From contig JAFAKE010000097.1 of assembly GCA_019235715.1 (NCBI GenBank), positions 1 through 60,660 on the forward strand: 60,660 bases of DNA. Direction: 5' to 3'. Position 1 is the first letter of the stretch; every line of letters starts with the position of its first letter. The position numbers and the translations under genes are program-made. Of this stretch, positions 36,973-45,518 are shown in pieces. Origin of the DNA: Vulcanimicrobiota bacterium. GTDB taxonomy: Bacteria > Vulcanimicrobiota > Vulcanimicrobiia > Eremiobacterales > Eremiobacteraceae. The notes below the pieces were generated by a model, which worked only from the letters and a program-made list of their open reading frames with translations, did not search any database and was not told where the DNA came from.

Positions 36973-38316
36973 CTACGTCTCAGTCCGGGACGTCGCCGCC
37001 TCTACCACATCGGCCACCGTGCGCGCGAGCGAACGGATTTGCGACTCATCCGGACCTTCCACCATGATGCGAATGAGCGGCTCCGTTCCTGAAGGGCGCA
37101 CGAATACACGTCCCTGACCGTCAAGTGCAGCCGCCGCATCTTCGATCGCGCGCCGCACTGCAGCATCGTCGTGCACCCGCTGTTTATCCTTGACGCGCAC
37201 GTTGAGCAAAACTTGCGGATATACGCGCATCACTTGTGCGAGCGCGTGCAGCGACCCGGTCCGCGTGCACATGCTCAGCAGCTTCACGGCGGTCGCGATC
37301 CCATCGCCGGTGCTGTTGGACTGCAGATCGATGATATGACCCGATTGCTCGCCGCCGATGCGGAAACCGCCGCGCACCATCGCCTCCAAGACGTAGCGGT
37401 CGCCGACAGCAGTGCGTTCGAGGACGACGCCGCTCTGATCAAGGGCCCGCTCGAGGCCGATATTGCTCATGACCGTTGCGACGACGGTCTTTTTCGGCAG
37501 CTGGCCGTTGGCCGATAGCTCGCGTGCCCAGATCGCGAGCACGTGATCGCCGGTCACGACGTCGCCATTCTCATCGACGAAGAGCGCCCTGTCGGCGTCG
37601 CCGTCGAACGCGACCCCAATGCTTCCGGGCGCGCGCGCAATGGCCGAACGCAGCGGTTCCAGGTGCGTGGCGCCGCAGTCGACGTTGATACGCCGGCCAT
37701 CAGGCTTGCAATGCAATGCGGTCACGTCCGCCCCCAACGCCGCGAAAACGCGCGGCGCGATCGCATACGCCGCTCCGAACGCAGCGTCCACGATAAGCCT
37801 GAGGCCCTTCAGAGACGATCCGAGCCCGACGCAGTGCTGTTCGTAGGCGCGCACGACGCGCCGCCTGTCCAGAATCTCGCCGACGTCGGCGCCTTGCGGC
37901 CTGGGCAAATCGCCATGCCGACCAACCGCTGCGGCGATCTCGTCCTCGATCGCGTCGGGCAACTTGGAGCCGTCGGAGGCGAAGAACTTGAAGCCGTTGT
38001 CTTCGATCGGGTTGTGCGATGCCGAGATCACGACACCGGCGGCGGCGCGCAGATGCTGCGTCAAGAAGGCGACGCCGGGAGTCGGAACGATGCCGACTTT
38101 CCAAACGTCCAGGCCGACCGATGCAAGCCCCGCGCACAGGGCTGCTTCCAACATCGGCCCCGACATGCGCGTGTCGCGCCCCACGAGCACGGGCCGCCGC
38201 GCGCCGTGCGCCGCGAGCACGTGGCCGCCCGCACGGCCGAGCGCCAGCGCGAGCTCTGGCGTCAAGAATTCATTCGCGACCCCACGTACGCCATCGGTGC
38301 CGAAAAGTGCGTTCAT
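36973..38316 (-). CDS. glmM: Phosphoglucosamine mutase
   Basis: Converts glucosamine-6-phosphate to glucosamine-1-phosphate, the step after GlmS. The 447 residues have the usual length. Start MNALFGTDGVRGVANEFLTP; active-site phosphoserine in GVVISASHNPIEDNG; metal loop GVAFDGDADRAL; sugar-binding GGEQSGHII; phosphate-binding RPSGTEPLIRIMVEG. The frame extends upstream, but ATG 38316 overlaps the previous stop (ATGA) and matches the family start. Confidence 0.97.
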   Translation of the reverse strand: MNALFGTDGVRGVANEFLTPELALALGRAGGHVLAAHGARRPVLVGRDTRMSGPMLEAALCAGLASVGLDVWKVGIVPTPGVAFLTQHLRAAAGVVISASHNPIEDNGFKFFASDGSKLPDAIEDEIAAAVGRHGDLPRPQGADVGEILDRRRVVRAYEQHCVGLGSSLKGLRLIVDAAFGAAYAIAPRVFAALGADVTALHCKPDGRRINVDCGATHLEPLRSAIARAPGSIGVAFDGDADRALFVDENGDVVTGDHVLAIWARELSANGQLPKKTVVATVMSNIGLERALDQSGVVLERTAVGDRYVLEAMVRGGFRIGGEQSGHIIDLQSNSTGDGIATAVKLLSMCTRTGSLHALAQVMRVYPQVLLNVRVKDKQRVHDDAAVRRAIEDAAAALDGQGRVFVRPSGTEPLIRIMVEGPDESQIRSLARTVADVVEAATSRTET

Positions 38317-39128
38317 GCGGGCGCGCGCCCGATGTGCGTCTCGATGACCTGCTTGCCGGAGGCGTCGAGCGGCATTCGCGCCGCGAGAATCTGCAGCAGA
38401 CCATCGAGAGGAAAAAATGACAACGCCACCGCCCGGCCCACCGCACCGCCGTAGCGCGCCGCCTCGATGTCGAGAAGCGTCAGCGCGCGGTGCAGCGGTG
38501 ACTTCGACGGGTCGCTGCACTCCAACAGCAAGAACGGCTCGCCAGAACTCGCCGATACACCTGGATATACCCCGACGTGCAACAATCCGCCGCGCTCATT
38601 GCCGACGGCATCGCACAAACGCGCGAGGGCGTCCGGCGGCACTCCGCGGAGTTGGACCTTCAACAATTGCGTAGGCGTACCGAATTCGACGAGGGCCCAA
38701 CGATCGGTCTTCATATCCGCCGGCACGAACGCATCAGGCCGGCGCACGGCAAAACCATCGACGCCAAGGGAAAGCGCGCGCCGCGAAACCCATTGAGAGG
38801 CGGGCACGTCGCGCGGCGCGATGCAGGCGCGCGCACCAAGTCTTTTCGCCAAAGCACCCGCCACCGGCTCATCGACGGTACTGGGCTCGGCATCCTGCAC
38901 GTCGAAGACGATCGACACAGCTTGCCGGACATCTGCGAGCGCACCGGCGACGCCAAGGATCGCAGCGCCAGGTTCACCGATACCGGCGGCGTTCCAAACG
39001 GCGCTATCCAGATCCGCGTCGAAGTGCACGGGCAACCTACGACCGGGAAGCGCGTCGTGCACTTTGTCGCAGACGCTAGCCGAGGGTGCGGGCGAGCAAA
39101 GCACTCGCAAAGATGTCGAGTCAGCCAC
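38313..39128 (-). CDS. Formiminotransferase-like protein (divergent)
   Basis: A 271-residue soluble protein. The C-terminal part resembles the formiminotransferase domain: KSPLHRALTLLDIEAARYGG, then FFPLDGLLQIL, comparable with the TPLHRVFE...EAxRYG...LIPxxAL pattern. The N-terminal half (SLRVLCSPAPSASVCDKVHD) could be the matching first subdomain but lacks the usual NFSEGR motif. Activity is therefore doubtful. GTG start with GGGGA upstream; coupled by ATGA to glmM. Folate-linked metabolism would be unexpected in this envelope operon. Confidence 0.45.
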   Translation of the reverse strand: MADSTSLRVLCSPAPSASVCDKVHDALPGRRLPVHFDADLDSAVWNAAGIGEPGAAILGVAGALADVRQAVSIVFDVQDAEPSTVDEPVAGALAKRLGARACIAPRDVPASQWVSRRALSLGVDGFAVRRPDAFVPADMKTDRWALVEFGTPTQLLKVQLRGVPPDALARLCDAVGNERGGLLHVGVYPGVSASSGEPFLLLECSDPSKSPLHRALTLLDIEAARYGGAVGRAVALSFFPLDGLLQILAARMPLDASGKQVIETHIGRAPA

Positions 39129-39169
39129 GCACGTCTATTCCCCGAGCCTAAAGTAGGGTCCCGCGCTCC

Positions 39170-40621
39170 TTAGCGGCGCTTCGCCGAGTACAGCTGGACC
39201 AACACGCGGTCACCCGGCGACGAATGCCGTTGGATCATCGTGTACAACAACGGTCGCGTTGCACGCAGGTGTGCCGCGACGACGCGATCGGGATCCCATG
39301 CATCGACGAGATTCTCCACGTACCATACGCGGGCGGTCGCGTGTGCGTCGATCCACGCAAGTGCGTCCTGTGGCGGCGACGAGCGGCTGATCCTATAGAT
39401 GTCGTGCCCGTTCACGTCCGGTGAAGCCGCCAGCACCAAGCTCGGCCCCCATTGATCGAAGACGAGGGCGTCGGAACGCAGGGAGCGTTGATGCAGCGCG
39501 ATCTCGACCGCATACCAATCCGTGGTCTGATAGTAAGGGTCGAACAGCGCGTTTGCCAACGCCACGGCGCTTGTCGCAAGCACGGCGACCAGTATCGCGG
39601 CCGCGACAAGCCGCGCGCGCGTGGCTGCGATCGCGGCGAGGCATGCGCTCAAAGCAAGCGCAAATGCGGGTAACGCAGGCGCCAGATAGCGGTGGACGAC
39701 GAGATCTTTGTGCAACACCGCCGAGAGCGCGATCTGGAGCCCGGCCGGGATGAACAAATACGGTAAGGCGGTTGTGCGTTGCAGCCAGCAGCCCGCCGTC
39801 ACGACCGCCAAAACGAGAATCGTCACGAAAACGTATACCGCGGGCGTTCTCCATCCATCGGGCGGAGTCGACAGCAGCACATCGGTAGCGACTCGCCATC
39901 CGTCGATCGAGGCGTTTGGGAATGCGCCGCCGGGAAACTGGACGCGCACGGCCCACCACCACGGCGTCGTAGCCGCCGCCGATGCGAGCGCCCAGACGAA
40001 TGCCGGACGCGCCGTGCTCCATTTCGCAAGCCCGTAACACGCCTGCGCGGCGACGACGAACGCCCCCAGGTAAAGGACGTATGGAAGCGCGAGCGCGAGC
40101 ACACCGTACGCGAGCCACACCCATCGGCGTTGCGTGCCGTGCGACGCCTCAGCGACCACTAAGAGACACCACGATGAGATCGTCAGCGCCGTCGCCATCG
40201 CGTACATCCGGAAGAGCCGCGCTTCGGCGACGAGCAGCGGCTCTGTTGCCACGAGCAGCGCGGCGACCAGCGCCGGGATCGCGCCGAACCAGCGGCGAGC
40301 GAGTGCCCATGTGGCGAAAATGGTGACGAGCTGGAGCGCAGCGACGACGTAGCGATAGTCCGTTTCGGTCAAGTGCAACGCGGCGTCAAGAAAATGGAAC
40401 AGCAGATAGAACAGCGGCGGATGAAAATTGTCGTACACGGTGATATGGATGAGCTGCGGGATGGGAGCGATCGACTCGAAGTAATAGAACGCCTCGTCCG
40501 GCGTCGGGCTCTTGTCCGCAAGCCTCCAGAACACCAACGCCGCGCCGACCAGCAGCGCTCCCGCAAGCCAGATCCACTCGTAACGAGCGGGCGCGCTCGT
40601 TGTGTCTGTCGCGGTGGTCAA
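39170..40621 (-). CDS. GT-C membrane glycosyltransferase (ArnT/PMT-like), copy 2
   Basis: A 483-residue multi-pass protein of the dolichyl/undecaprenyl-phosphate-sugar transferase type. The first loop has the catalytic acidic motif and family context KSPTPDEAFYYFESIA, then FHPPLFYLLFHFLDA. About ten more membrane segments and a C-terminal periplasmic part (VWYVENLVDAWDPDRV) follow. The TTG start at 40621 overlaps the stop of its paralogue (TTGA); the longer frame upstream has no family similarity. Substrate unknown. Confidence 0.85.
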   Translation of the reverse strand: MTTATDTTSAPARYEWIWLAGALLVGAALVFWRLADKSPTPDEAFYYFESIAPIPQLIHITVYDNFHPPLFYLLFHFLDAALHLTETDYRYVVAALQLVTIFATWALARRWFGAIPALVAALLVATEPLLVAEARLFRMYAMATALTISSWCLLVVAEASHGTQRRWVWLAYGVLALALPYVLYLGAFVVAAQACYGLAKWSTARPAFVWALASAAATTPWWWAVRVQFPGGAFPNASIDGWRVATDVLLSTPPDGWRTPAVYVFVTILVLAVVTAGCWLQRTTALPYLFIPAGLQIALSAVLHKDLVVHRYLAPALPAFALALSACLAAIAATRARLVAAAILVAVLATSAVALANALFDPYYQTTDWYAVEIALHQRSLRSDALVFDQWGPSLVLAASPDVNGHDIYRISRSSPPQDALAWIDAHATARVWYVENLVDAWDPDRVVAAHLRATRPLLYTMIQRHSSPGDRVLVQLYSAKRR

Positions 40622-42081
40622 TGCGCGCGGCTCACGGGCCCGTAGAGCTGCACCAGCGCCCAATCCGATAGCGACGCGTGCTTTTGCAGCAGCGTATAGA
40701 GCAGCGGTCGCGTCGCATTGAGATGCTGTTGGATGAGACGGCCGGGGTCCGAAAAATCGGCCTGATTTTCGATGTACCACACCCTGCGTTCAGGCCGGGC
40801 GTCGAGCCACGGGAACGCCGCCTGCGCGGGAACCGGATAACTCGCGAGATACACGTCGTGACCGCGGACATCGGGCGAACGCTCGACGATCAGGTATGGC
40901 TCCATCTGATTGAAGACAAGTGTGTCGTCCGCTCTCGCTTTCGCATGAATGGCGATCTCTACCGCATACCAGTCGGTGTGCTGATAATAGGGATCGAGCA
41001 AGAAGTTCGACAGGGCGATCAAGTTGGCGCTCAGCACGAGGAGGACTAATGCTGCGCCGACGAGCCGCGCGCGCGAAAGCCACAGCGTGTGGGCGACGAG
41101 CGCGATGCCCATACCGAAGGCCGGCAGCGACAGCACGAGATAACGGTAGACGAACAGGTCGCGGTGCAAGAGCGCCGTGACCGCGCATTGCACGAGCAGC
41201 GGCACGAACAAATATGGAAACGGCGTACGCCGCCCAAGCCAAACAGAAACCGCCACGATTGCGATGGCGAACGCCGACATGCATATCTCAAACGCCGGTG
41301 ATATCCACTGGACCGGCGCCGACATCAATAACACGGCTGTCGCGATCGGGCGCCAGTCGACGACCGCGCCGGGAAACGCCCCGTGCGGAAGCTGGATCTT
41401 CAGGGCCCACGACCAGGGAATCAGTGCAAGAGCTGCGATGATGTCGCACAGCACTGCGGGGATGAACGATCCTCGTTTGATAAGCGCATACAGCGCTTGC
41501 GCCGCCACGAACAGCGCTCCGAGATACAGCGTGTAAGGAATGATGACGACGATCGCGCCGTACGCTGCCCACAACCAGCGACGTCTTGAACCGGTGCTGT
41601 CGTGCGCCGCCATCATCAGCCACCATGACGCCATGCATAGAGCTGTCGCGACGACGTACATGCGGAACAGGCGGTCCTCGCTGACGAGCATAGGCTGGGT
41701 CGCGACGACGAACGCGGAAAGCGCGGCGACTGGCGGGGCGAACCACCGCCGCGCGAGTGCCCACGTCGCGATGATGGTGATCAAACCGAAAGGCGCGGTG
41801 AAGTAGCGGTACGCTTGTGCCGGGAGATGCAGCCAGCTATCGATATAATGGAAGACGAGATAGAACAGCGGCGGGTGAAAGTTCCCGTACACGGTGATGT
41901 GGATGAGGGCGGGGAGCGGCGCGATCGACTCGCGATAATAGAACGCTTCGTCAGGGATGAGGCTCGTATCGCCAAGCCTCCAGAAGATCAAAAACCCGCC
42001 GAGCGCAAGCGCGCCGGCCAACCAGAGCAGCTCTACGCGGGTTGTCGCAGAGCTTGGGCTTGTGGGACCAGCGCCGTTCAT
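40618..42081 (-). CDS. GT-C membrane glycosyltransferase (ArnT/PMT-like), copy 1
   Basis: A 487-residue paralogue of the next gene: same loop DTSLIPDEAFYYRESIA, then FHPPLFYLVFHYIDS, and the same end (VWYIENQADFSDPGRLIQQH). About eleven membrane segments. It probably moves a sugar from a lipid carrier to a periplasmic acceptor. The ATG at 42081 is divergent from rpsT; the long frame upstream crosses rpsT antisense and is rejected. First gene of a likely four-gene unit ending in glmM. Confidence 0.87.
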   Translation of the reverse strand: MNGAGPTSPSSATTRVELLWLAGALALGGFLIFWRLGDTSLIPDEAFYYRESIAPLPALIHITVYGNFHPPLFYLVFHYIDSWLHLPAQAYRYFTAPFGLITIIATWALARRWFAPPVAALSAFVVATQPMLVSEDRLFRMYVVATALCMASWWLMMAAHDSTGSRRRWLWAAYGAIVVIIPYTLYLGALFVAAQALYALIKRGSFIPAVLCDIIAALALIPWSWALKIQLPHGAFPGAVVDWRPIATAVLLMSAPVQWISPAFEICMSAFAIAIVAVSVWLGRRTPFPYLFVPLLVQCAVTALLHRDLFVYRYLVLSLPAFGMGIALVAHTLWLSRARLVGAALVLLVLSANLIALSNFLLDPYYQHTDWYAVEIAIHAKARADDTLVFNQMEPYLIVERSPDVRGHDVYLASYPVPAQAAFPWLDARPERRVWYIENQADFSDPGRLIQQHLNATRPLLYTLLQKHASLSDWALVQLYGPVSRAH

Positions 42082-42089
42082 GCTATCAT
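42060..42089 (+). promoter_or_regulatory. Candidate sigma-70-type promoter for rpsT
   Basis: TTGTGG (42060-42065), 18 bases, TATCAT (42084-42089), located 38 bases before the rpsT start and overlapping the first codons of the divergent glycosyltransferase gene. Only matches to consensus support it. Confidence 0.4.
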
Positions 42090-42127
42090 TTATCGGCTCT
42101 TGCTCATCCACAGGAGAGAATAATTTC

Positions 42128-42373
42128 GTGCCCAACATCAAGTCTGCGAAAAAGTGGGCGCGCGCGTCGCAAAAGCGTCGCGAGCGCAACCTCTCGACGA
42201 AAAGCGGGTTGAAGACGGCCTTCAAGAAGGCCTCTGATGCGCCGACTTCCGACAACGTCAGGTCCGCCGCATCCGCGTACGACAAAGCTGCGGCGCGCGG
42301 CATCATCCACAAGAACAAGGCCAACCGCAAGAAGTCACGCCTGGCCAAACGCGCAGCGGCGGCAAAACGCTGA
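42128..42373 (+). CDS. rpsT: 30S ribosomal protein S20
   Basis: An 81-residue, very basic primary 16S rRNA-binding protein. Begins MPNIKSAKKWARASQKRRER (GTG start), then TKSGLKTAFKKASDAP, and ends RKKSRLAKRAAAAKR, as in S20. AGGAGA sits 10 bases upstream of the GTG. Its TGA overlaps the proposed CTG start of the following outer-membrane protein gene. Confidence 0.96.
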   Translation: MPNIKSAKKWARASQKRRERNLSTKSGLKTAFKKASDAPTSDNVRSAASAYDKAAARGIIHKNKANRKKSRLAKRAAAAKR

Positions 42374-43131
42374 CTCTGCGCGCCGCCGGTTGGGCGTGCG
42401 CGCTGTGCGCCGCACTCGTACCCGTGCTCGCGAACGCCGCTCCACCGGGAGCGCAGACGGTTCCGGGCGGCAACGTCACGCCGCCGCCCGCCTCGCCGAC
42501 GCCGTCGGTCAACACGCCGTTCGCGACACCGCAACCAACCGGAACTCCCGGACCGATCGGCAACGGCTTTGTCGTGCTCGGCTACGACGGCGCTTCGGCG
42601 GCCGGCGGCATCATACCGATGCAAATACCGACGACGCCGCCGCAATCGTTTCCGGCTTCGAACTCCAGCGGCTTTTACGGCGAGCTGACCGGTCGCCTTT
42701 CTGCGACGTATGCGGCGTCGCTGCGTTTCCACGATTATGTCGTGCACGGCGGCGACGTGCCGGTCGTCAATCTCAGCGAAGGCAACGTGGTCTACATGCC
42801 TAGGGGCGGCGTGTTCGCCTTCGGTCTCGGGTACGCGTCGTGGCAGCGCTCGAGCAGCAACGCGTCCGCGAATTCAGCCGGGCTCGGCATCGCGCTGATG
42901 CCGGATCTGCGTCACGCGATCGCTCCCTACGCGAGCTTCTTCTACTATCCTTCGGGGCGCACGGCCGGCGTGAGCGCGGCGATCTCCGCGGCGCAGGCCG
43001 GCATCGCCGTGCGTCCTCTCAAAGCCGGGCTACTGCTCCAACTCGGCTACGACTATGTCGGCTATCCGAACCAAAGCATGTCGCCCTCCTCACTGAGCGG
43101 CCTGCAGGCCGGACTGGGAGTTTCCTTCTAG
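42370..43131 (+). CDS. Outer-membrane beta-barrel-like protein, probable CTG start
   Basis: About 253 residues from CTG 42370. Only a GTG at 42424 is a standard start, but codons 42370-42423 encode a good signal peptide in frame (LTLRAAGWACALCAALVPVL, cleavage after ANA), so translation probably begins at the CTG overlapping the rpsT stop (CTGA). A Pro/Thr-rich segment precedes a region of alternating aromatic strands ending GLQAGLGVSF with a C-terminal Phe, the outer-membrane barrel signal. Family unknown. Convergent with priA, overlapping by 4 bases. Confidence 0.7.
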   Translation: MTLRAAGWACALCAALVPVLANAAPPGAQTVPGGNVTPPPASPTPSVNTPFATPQPTGTPGPIGNGFVVLGYDGASAAGGIIPMQIPTTPPQSFPASNSSGFYGELTGRLSATYAASLRFHDYVVHGGDVPVVNLSEGNVVYMPRGGVFAFGLGYASWQRSSSNASANSAGLGIALMPDLRHAIAPYASFFYYPSGRTAGVSAAISAAQAGIAVRPLKAGLLLQLGYDYVGYPNQSMSPSSLSGLQAGLGVSF

Positions 43132-45518
43132 CGCGGATCGACGACCGTGGTGACGCGCGTTTCGCGCGAGCGGTGCAGCGATTGTGCGAGCGTGCACGCA
43201 TCGAGCAGCGCATCCAATGTCGCCGATTTCAGCGCGATCCGTGCACGGTGCTCGCCGCGCGCCTTTGGCAACGGATCGGGAGCCGGCCCGAGCACTTCTA
43301 CGCCTGCGCTGTCGCGTCGCAGGACCTGCGCGATCTTGTCCGCTTCCGTCGCGGTCGCACGAAGATCGGTGCCGGAGACGCCGATGTACGCGAGGCGTCC
43401 AAAAGGCGGGTAGCGCAGCTCGCGGCGCAAGGCGAGCTCCTTGCGGGCAAAAGATTCATAATCGTGCGCTGCCGCCATGCGCACGGCGTAATGCGCCGGC
43501 GTATACGTCTGCACGATCACGCGGCTGCCCGGCATCGCCCGGCCCGCGCGGCCAGCGACCTGCGTGAGCAGCGCGAAGGTGCGCTCGGCCGCGCGAAAGT
43601 CGGGCCGGTTCAGATCGAGATCCGCCGACACGACCCCGACCAGCGTGACAGTCGGAAAATCCAGACCTTTGGCGATCATCTGGGTGCCGACCAAGACGTT
43701 GGCGGCTCCGCCGAACTGATCCAGCAACCGCGCGTGAGCGCCTCGCGTACCCGTCGTGTCGGAATCCATCCGGACGATGCGCGCGCCGGGCAATGCGAAC
43801 TGGATCTCCTCTTCGACCCGCTGCGTTCCGGAGCCATACGGCAACAGGTCCGGTGCGCCGCACTTAGGACAGGTGGCCGGTGCGCGAAACGCATCGCCGC
43901 AAACGTGGCAGCGCAGTGCGTGGTCGGCGGTGTGCAGGACGAGGGACACAGCGCAGCGCTTGCAGCGGGGAGCAAAACCGCACGCGCGGCACAGGAGCAA
44001 ACCCGCATAGCCGCGGCGGTTCACGAATAAGAGCACTTTCTCACCGCGCGCGATCGTCTGTTCCATCGCAGCGAGCAGTGCGGGTCCGATCGCGCTCCCG
44101 GCGCTTCGCGCACCCTGTCCGGTCATGTCCTCGATTTCGACGGGCGGCAATGGCGCCGCCGTCGCGCGCGTGCGCATCGGCACGTACGCGATCGTGCCGC
44201 AGCCCGCTTCCCAGTAGCTTTCGAGGCTTGGCGTCGCGCTGCCGAGCACGACGAGTCCACCGCCGGCCATGCGCTCGCGCGCAACCGCCGCCGCATCATA
44301 GCGCGGCGCGACGTCCTGTTTGTACGATGGCTCGTGTTCCTCATCGACGACGATGAGCGAAAGATCGGGCAGCGGCGCGAATACCGCAGAGCGTGCGCCC
44401 ACGACGATGTCGATGCGGCCGGCGCCGGCATCTTCCCAGACACGCGCACGCTCGCCGCCCGAAAGGCCGCTATGCAACACGCCGACATGCGATCCGAAGA
44501 GCGCTTGGAAACGGCCCGCGGTCTGAGGCGTCAATGCGATCTCGGGCACGAGCACGATCGCGCGTCCACCGCGGCTGCGCACGCGGTCGACGAGGCGTGA
44601 ATATACAAAGGTCTTCCCCGAGCCGGTGACGCCGTGCAGCAAGGCGACGCCTCCGCCGTCTTTTGCCAATGCGTCCAACCGCTCGATCGCAGCGCGCTGC
44701 TCCGCGGTGGCTACGAACGCGGGCGCTTTCTCCGACGCTGATGCGGCCTCGAGCCCGCGCTCCTCCGACTGGACCCGCACGACGCCCGCGCGTTGCGCAC
44801 GCCTCACGGCGTCGCCGGAAGCACCGGCTCGTCGCTTGGCGTCGGCTATCAACAGCTGGCCGCCGTTCTCCGCGAGCACCGCAGCGAGCCTTGCCTGCAC
44901 CTTTCCCTTTGCCGCAGCCGCATCGAGCAGAAAGACACGTTGCATCTGCGCGCGCGCTTTCGCAGCGCGCGCGGCGCGCCGCGCGCTGCGCTCGACGACG
45001 CCTTGCCGCACGAGCGCTGCGAGCCGCACGCTCAGCTGGGCGCCCGGCATACGCATGCGCGCCCGGGCACAGGCTCGAGAGGCCGCAATGACGGTGAACG
45101 CACGCGCGCCAAACGCGCGGTGCAGCATCGTCGCGAGGCGATCGGCTGCAGGCGGTGACTTCACGAATGAAAACGTCGCGCGCTCGCCGCCGGCGAGTAT
45201 GCGTGGCGCGACGGCGGCAAGGGCCTCGCGGAACGTACAGGCATAGCGCCGGCGCAACCACGCCGCGAGCCGCACGGCGACCGGCCCAAAGCTCTGAGCT
45301 GCATCTTCCACGGCGACGATCGATTTGAGCTGTCCATCGCCGCCCTCAATCGCCTTCGGCGGGCTGATGACCCACCCCGAGACCGTGCGCCCGCCAAACG
45401 GAACCCGCACACGAGCCCCGAGCGGCGGCTCGTCAGACGTGGTGCGATAGGTGTACGCGCGATCGACTTGACTTGAGGGAACGTCGACGACGACGTCGAC
45501 GCAGATGACATCGCTCAC
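43128..45518 (-). CDS. priA: Primosomal protein N' (replication restart helicase PriA)
   Basis: A 796-residue 3'-5' DNA helicase that reloads the replisome at stalled forks. N-terminal DNA-binding domain about 1-110 (VDVPSSQVDRAYTYRT). Helicase motifs: Walker A GVTGSGKT, DEEH box DEEHEPSYKQ, GSATPSLES. Zinc-binding cysteines lie in CRACGFAPRCKRC and CHVCGDAFRAPATCPKCGAP. GTG 45518 overlaps the aroB stop (GTGA); an upstream extension in frame lies inside aroB. Last gene of the pil-aro run. Confidence 0.95.
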   Translation of the reverse strand: MSDVICVDVVVDVPSSQVDRAYTYRTTSDEPPLGARVRVPFGGRTVSGWVISPPKAIEGGDGQLKSIVAVEDAAQSFGPVAVRLAAWLRRRYACTFREALAAVAPRILAGGERATFSFVKSPPAADRLATMLHRAFGARAFTVIAASRACARARMRMPGAQLSVRLAALVRQGVVERSARRAARAAKARAQMQRVFLLDAAAAKGKVQARLAAVLAENGGQLLIADAKRRAGASGDAVRRAQRAGVVRVQSEERGLEAASASEKAPAFVATAEQRAAIERLDALAKDGGGVALLHGVTGSGKTFVYSRLVDRVRSRGGRAIVLVPEIALTPQTAGRFQALFGSHVGVLHSGLSGGERARVWEDAGAGRIDIVVGARSAVFAPLPDLSLIVVDEEHEPSYKQDVAPRYDAAAVARERMAGGGLVVLGSATPSLESYWEAGCGTIAYVPMRTRATAAPLPPVEIEDMTGQGARSAGSAIGPALLAAMEQTIARGEKVLLFVNRRGYAGLLLCRACGFAPRCKRCAVSLVLHTADHALRCHVCGDAFRAPATCPKCGAPDLLPYGSGTQRVEEEIQFALPGARIVRMDSDTTGTRGAHARLLDQFGGAANVLVGTQMIAKGLDFPTVTLVGVVSADLDLNRPDFRAAERTFALLTQVAGRAGRAMPGSRVIVQTYTPAHYAVRMAAAHDYESFARKELALRRELRYPPFGRLAYIGVSGTDLRATATEADKIAQVLRRDSAGVEVLGPAPDPLPKARGEHRARIALKSATLDALLDACTLAQSLHRSRETRVTTVVDPR

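Noticed and set aside
42082-42747. Upstream extension of glycosyltransferase copy 1 across rpsT
   Set aside because: It is antisense to rpsT and the next gene and has no similarity to the family; ATG 42081 fits the usual N-terminus.
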